Made by a program: the position numbers and the translations under genes. 5,996 nt of DNA, taken from contig CAJJTI010000117.1 in the NCBI GenBank assembly GCA_905194705.1, positions 1-5,996 on the forward strand, read 5' to 3'. Under the pieces are notes generated by a model. It saw only the letters and a list, made by a program, of their open reading frames with translations. It ran no database searches and was not told where the DNA came from. How positions within the stretch are numbered: the stretch's first letter is position 1; every line of letters begins with the position of its first letter. Positions 5,625 through 5,996 of the stretch are shown here, piece after piece. The DNA is from an uncultured Solobacterium sp. Lineage in GTDB: Bacteria; Bacillota_I; Bacilli_A; Erysipelotrichales; Erysipelotrichaceae.

Positions 5625-5996
5625 ACTTTTGATGTTTGTGCTTAACTGATACTGGATTATATTGTAGTAACAAAATAAATGCTACAGCTGCACTGAATAT
5701 ATCAGCTAAAGCTTGAGCTTTTACAATTCCTTTATAGGCATAAAACTTTGCACTGATAAATAATATGATAATAAATATGATGCCTTGACGACTTATAGAA
5801 AGAATAAAGGCGGGTATAATTTTACCGGTTGCCTGAAATAAAACTGTAATTAATAAAATAAGGGCAACAAAGATTGTTGTAATTACCTGCCATTGAAGCA
5901 TTTCTGATCCAATATGAATGAGCAGAGAATCTTTTAGAAATATACTCATAAGTGATGAAGCAAAAAAATATAAAATAATTGTTAAAGCAATAGATA
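5623..5996 (-). CDS. MATE-family efflux transporter, C-terminal part (5' end outside window)
   Basis: MATE proteins are 12-helix membrane antiporters that export drugs or metabolites using Na+ or H+. The reading frame is open through position 5996, so these 123 residues are only the C-terminus of a protein that is normally about 450 residues; the Met at 5949 is internal and not a start. Four hydrophobic segments are visible. Family-like features are FQATGKIIPAFILSISRQG followed by a long hydrophobic helix, and a GIVKAQALADIF segment before the last helix, then a short basic tail (KHKHQK). The SRQG-type and GI...A..AD motifs resemble the MepA/NorM-type C-terminal half. Substrate cannot be predicted. 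It converges on htpG and shares its terminator. Flippase members of the wider MOP superfamily are an alternative, but less likely. Confidence 0.82.
   Translation of the reverse strand, partial: SIALTIILYFFASSLMSIFLKDSLLIHIGSEMLQWQVITTIFVALILLITVLFQATGKIIPAFILSISRQGIIFIIILFISAKFYAYKGIVKAQALADIFSAAVAFILLLQYNPVSVKHKHQK

Noticed and set aside
5947..5949. ATG at 5949 as the start of a 108-residue protein
   Set aside because: The frame stays open to the window edge with hydrophobic helix sequence upstream, and the product matches the C-terminal part of MATE transporters, so this Met is internal.

Overview
This is a 5,996-bp piece of an AT-rich chromosome. Gram-positive-type promoters and strong Shine-Dalgarno (SD) sequences, a CIRCE heat-shock operator, the MEP-pathway enzyme IspD, and HtpG and RlmA homologues all point to a low-GC member of the Bacillota. 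The overall style fits Erysipelotrichia or a relative, but that is an inference from gene style and not a proven placement. The content is core or housekeeping. I see no insertion sequence, phage gene, CRISPR array or other sign of a mobile island.

Layout, left to right. A minus-strand tRNA-Ile(GAU) is cut by the left edge and has its own strong extended -10 promoter. Next to it, also on the minus strand, lies a DUF2871-type four-helix membrane protein. A plus-strand pair follows: a PF06695-type small membrane protein and ispD, separated by only two bases. A strong hairpin separates ispD from a convergent minus-strand operon, which encodes a TetR-family regulator and an overlapping small coiled-coil protein of unknown role. 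Divergent from tetR is rlmA, a 23S rRNA guanine methyltransferase. Its predicted transcription start falls on the A of its ATG, so its mRNA is probably leaderless. The rlmA terminator is interleaved with the promoter of htpG (Hsp90), and a near-perfect CIRCE element sits between that promoter and the htpG SD. A symmetrical terminator closes htpG against a convergent MATE-type transporter gene that runs off the right edge.

The most informative part is the regulatory DNA. The 66-bp tetR/rlmA interval holds two face-to-face extended -10 promoters with an inverted repeat (TGAC-N5-GTCA) overlapping both, so TetR probably controls itself, the coiled-coil gene and possibly rlmA. The 77-bp rlmA/htpG interval packs a terminator, a promoter, an HrcA operator and an SD. 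HrcA control of htpG differs from the Bacillus subtilis arrangement, where htpG is HrcA-independent. I found no clearly new multi-gene system. The least understood element is the TetR-linked coiled-coil protein.
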